Source: an uncultured Sphingomonadaceae bacterium
Lineage (GTDB): Bacteria; Pseudomonadota; Alphaproteobacteria; Sphingomonadales; Sphingomonadaceae
Assembly: GCA_937920575.1 (NCBI GenBank)
Contig: CAKZSF010000202.1
Location: 1-8,304, forward strand
Direction: 5' to 3'
Length of the DNA: 8,304 nucleotides
The position numbers were made by a program, and so were the translations under genes. Shown here one piece after another: positions 6,362 through 8,304 of this stretch. The first letter of the stretch is position 1. Every line of letters starts with the position of its first letter. A model generated the notes under the pieces. The model saw only the letters and a list, made by a program, of their open reading frames with translations. It searched no databases and was not told where the DNA came from.

Positions 6362-8221
6362 ATGTCATTTGATAACCTTCCTCCGATCATCGTTGAGGCG
6401 CTGACCGAGCGCGGATATTCCGCACCCACTCCTGTTCAGGCGGCGACGATTGCTCCTGATGCTGCGGGGCGCGATCTGATCGTTTCGGCACAGACCGGAT
6501 CGGGTAAAACCGTGGCGTTCGGCATAGCTTTGGCGGAACAATTGCTCGGTGAAATCGGTGGGACACCGTTAAGCGAAAAGCCGCTCGCGCTGGTCATTGC
6601 GCCCACGCGCGAACTGGCCTTGCAAGTGAGCCGCGAACTGGGCTGGCTCTACGCCAAAGCCGGTCTGCGGATCGCGACATGTGTGGGCGGGATGGACGCC
6701 AGCAAAGAACGGCGTGCGTTGCGCTCTGGCCCGGCCATCGTGGTTGGCACGCCCGGCCGTTTGCGCGACCATTTGGAGCGTGGCCCGCTCGATCTATCGG
6801 GCCTGATCGGTGTGGTTCTGGACGAAGCCGACGAGATGCTCGACATGGGCTTCCGCGACGATCTGGAAGAAATCCTCGATGCGGCGCCCGACAATCGGCG
6901 CACGCTGCTGTTCTCTGCCACAATGCCCCGCGCAATCGTGCGGCTGGCAGAGCGGTATCAGTCGAACGCTCTGCGGCTGTCGCTCGCCGGCAATGATCGC
7001 GGCCATGGTGATATTGATTATCAGGCGATCAGCGTCGCTCCATCCGAAATAGAGAATGCCGTGGTCAATCTGCTGCGGTTTCACGAGGCGGAATCGGCGA
7101 TTTGCTTCTGCGCCACACGAGAGAGTGTCAGACGGCTCCATGCAACGTTGCAAAATCGCGGCTTCGGCGTTGTCGCTCTTTCAGGCGAGCATACCCAATC
7201 AGAACGCAACCAGGCGCTGCAAGCCATGCGCGACCGGCGTGCTCGTGTCTGCGTCGCCACCGATGTCGCCGCGCGCGGCCTCGATTTGCCGACGCTTAGC
7301 TTGGTGATCCACTTCGAAGTCCCACGCGATGCCGAGACGCTGCAACACCGCTCTGGCCGCACTGGACGGGCAGGCAAGAAGGGCACGGCCGCAATCATAG
7401 TACCCTATAATCGCCGCAAGCGCGTGGAAGGCATGCTGCGCGGGGCGAAGATTGAAGTTCAATGGCTTTCCGCGCCCACGCCCAAGGCGATCCGCAAGAA
7501 AGATCACGCCCGGCTCATGGAAAAGCTCACGACTCCGGTTGAGTATGAGGATGATGACCGCGCAATTGCGACGGAGTTGATGGAGCGGCTCCCGGCTGAA
7601 GATATCGCCGCTGCGTTGGTGAAGGCGCACCGCGCAAAGATGCCACAACCGGAAGAGTTGTTGGCCGACACGCCAGAGGCGCGTGAAAAAGCCAAAGCGG
7701 AACGTCACCGCCCCGGTTTCGAAGACACAGTTTGGTTCAAGATGGGCGTTGGCCGGCGACACAATGCCGAACCGCGCTGGCTCTTGCCGCTCATTTGCCG
7801 CCGGGGACACATCACGCGCAACGAGATTGGCGCCATTCGCGTAGGACCCAACGAGACTTGGTTTCAGGTACCCAGCGCCATTGCGCCCAAATTCTCCGAA
7901 ACTCTGAAACGCACCCAGAACAGCGAAGACGATCAAGACGCGATCGCGATCGAACAATCCGCTGAGGGCCCACGGATCGAAGCGCGCAACAACCGCAAGA
8001 AGGGTGGCGGCCCTGTGCGCGCCAAGCCGTTTGGCAAGGGGCACGGCGGCAAGGGGCACGGCGACAAGGGGCACGGTGGCAAGAACCGGCCAAACCCCAA
8101 GAGCGGGAAAAAAGACGCTTCGCGACCGGGCGGCGGCAAGCCCAAAGCTGGCTTCAAGGGTAAGAACAAACGCGCTGGCAAGCCCAATGGACCGCCAAAG
8201 GGCTCAAAGCCCGGTTCATAG
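6362..8221 (+). CDS. DEAD-box ATP-dependent RNA helicase with DbpA-type RNA-binding domain
   Basis: The product is a 619-residue ATP-dependent RNA unwinding enzyme, cytoplasmic, probably acting in ribosome assembly or RNA turnover. All core motifs are present: Q motif (PTPVQ, 23-27), motif I AQTGSGKT (43-50), Ia PTREL (81-85), Ib TPGR (130-133), II DEAD (154-157), III SAT (185-187), V ATDVAARGLD (299-308) and VI HRSGRTGRAG (329-338). Residues about 453-512 resemble the DbpA RNA-binding domain, which in E. coli DbpA targets the enzyme to 23S rRNA. A basic, disordered Gly/Lys/Pro tail (545-619) follows and should bind RNA non-specifically. The frame is open back to 6197, but I start at ATG 6362: MSFDNLPPIIVEALTERGY is the usual N-terminus of this subfamily, and the upstream 55 residues look non-coding. 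No clear Shine-Dalgarno precedes either candidate. It diverges from the CHASE2 gene and appears functionally unrelated to it. Confidence 0.96.
   Translation: MSFDNLPPIIVEALTERGYSAPTPVQAATIAPDAAGRDLIVSAQTGSGKTVAFGIALAEQLLGEIGGTPLSEKPLALVIAPTRELALQVSRELGWLYAKAGLRIATCVGGMDASKERRALRSGPAIVVGTPGRLRDHLERGPLDLSGLIGVVLDEADEMLDMGFRDDLEEILDAAPDNRRTLLFSATMPRAIVRLAERYQSNALRLSLAGNDRGHGDIDYQAISVAPSEIENAVVNLLRFHEAESAICFCATRESVRRLHATLQNRGFGVVALSGEHTQSERNQALQAMRDRRARVCVATDVAARGLDLPTLSLVIHFEVPRDAETLQHRSGRTGRAGKKGTAAIIVPYNRRKRVEGMLRGAKIEVQWLSAPTPKAIRKKDHARLMEKLTTPVEYEDDDRAIATELMERLPAEDIAAALVKAHRAKMPQPEELLADTPEAREKAKAERHRPGFEDTVWFKMGVGRRHNAEPRWLLPLICRRGHITRNEIGAIRVGPNETWFQVPSAIAPKFSETLKRTQNSEDDQDAIAIEQSAEGPRIEARNNRKKGGGPVRAKPFGKGHGGKGHGDKGHGGKNRPNPKSGKKDASRPGGGKPKAGFKGKNKRAGKPNGPPKGSKPGS
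8033..8077 (+). repeat. 15-bp in-frame tandem repeat coding for GKGHG units
   Basis: Three consecutive 15-bp units (GGCAAGGGGCACGGC, an identical second copy, and a third starting GAC and ending GGT) lie inside the helicase gene, followed by a partial fourth unit (GGCAAG). They encode GKGHG, GKGHG, DKGHG in the basic tail. As a multiple of three, copy number can change by slippage without breaking the frame. Length variation between strains is likely, and the histidines are unusual for such tails. Confidence 0.85.
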
Positions 8222-8304
8222 CGGCGGCTAGGAAAACCAGCTCCGAAAGCGTCGTCCTGGATTGCATCACGTCAATGCGAGCGCGGATCGGTACCGCCCA
8301 ATGA
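8222..8304. other. Region after the helicase stop, no gene supported
   Basis: After the TAG at 8219-8221 the last 83 bases show no hairpin followed by a T-run and no recognisable protein in any frame. The final ATGA could be the start of a further gene that continues past the edge, but there is no ribosome binding site clear enough to claim it. Confidence 0.4.

Noticed and set aside
7199..8074. A 291-codon minus-strand open frame
   Set aside because: It lies wholly inside the helicase gene on the opposite strand. Its product is a mirror of biased codon use with no recognisable domain.

Overview
The window looks like chromosomal DNA of an alphaproteobacterium, most likely a sphingomonad-type organism (Sphingomonadales/Erythrobacteraceae-like). 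This rests on moderate GC content, alphaproteobacterial codon choice and the style of the DEAD-box helicase. It is inferred from protein character only; there is no rRNA or tRNA to confirm it.

Left half (1-3039, minus strand): one long gene runs off the left edge. It encodes an exported protein with a signal peptide, a long helical TPR array and the beginning of a CHAT (caspase-like peptidase) domain. Its catalytic residues lie outside the window. A region of about 500 bp follows (3040-3535). It holds a cluster of short direct and inverted repeats (candidate control region, 3091-3171) and the decayed 5' end of an ABC-transporter ATPase gene. That fragment keeps a ribosome binding site, a TTG start and Walker A, but is broken by a one-base loss in a poly-A run.

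Middle (3536-6024): a plus-strand gene for a secreted FecR-like-domain protein meets, tail to tail with a 4-bp overlap, a minus-strand gene for a CHASE2 membrane sensor that has no kinase or cyclase output domain. The CHAT/TPR, FecR-like and CHASE2 genes together look like one envelope-located module. The proposed roles are a periplasmic ligand sensor (CHASE2), a small secreted partner (FecR-like) and a periplasmic TPR-scaffolded caspase-like peptidase (CHAT). The grouping is an inference from adjacency and shared localisation, and it is the most interesting part of the window.

Right part (6025-8304): a 337-bp gap carries three copies of a short direct repeat upstream of the CHASE2 gene and two short palindromic elements upstream of the helicase. 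Then comes a complete DEAD-box RNA helicase with a DbpA-type RNA-binding domain and a basic Gly/Lys/His-rich tail encoded partly by a 15-bp tandem repeat. This is ordinary housekeeping RNA metabolism and probably marks the edge of the accessory module. The last 83 bp hold no gene I can support.
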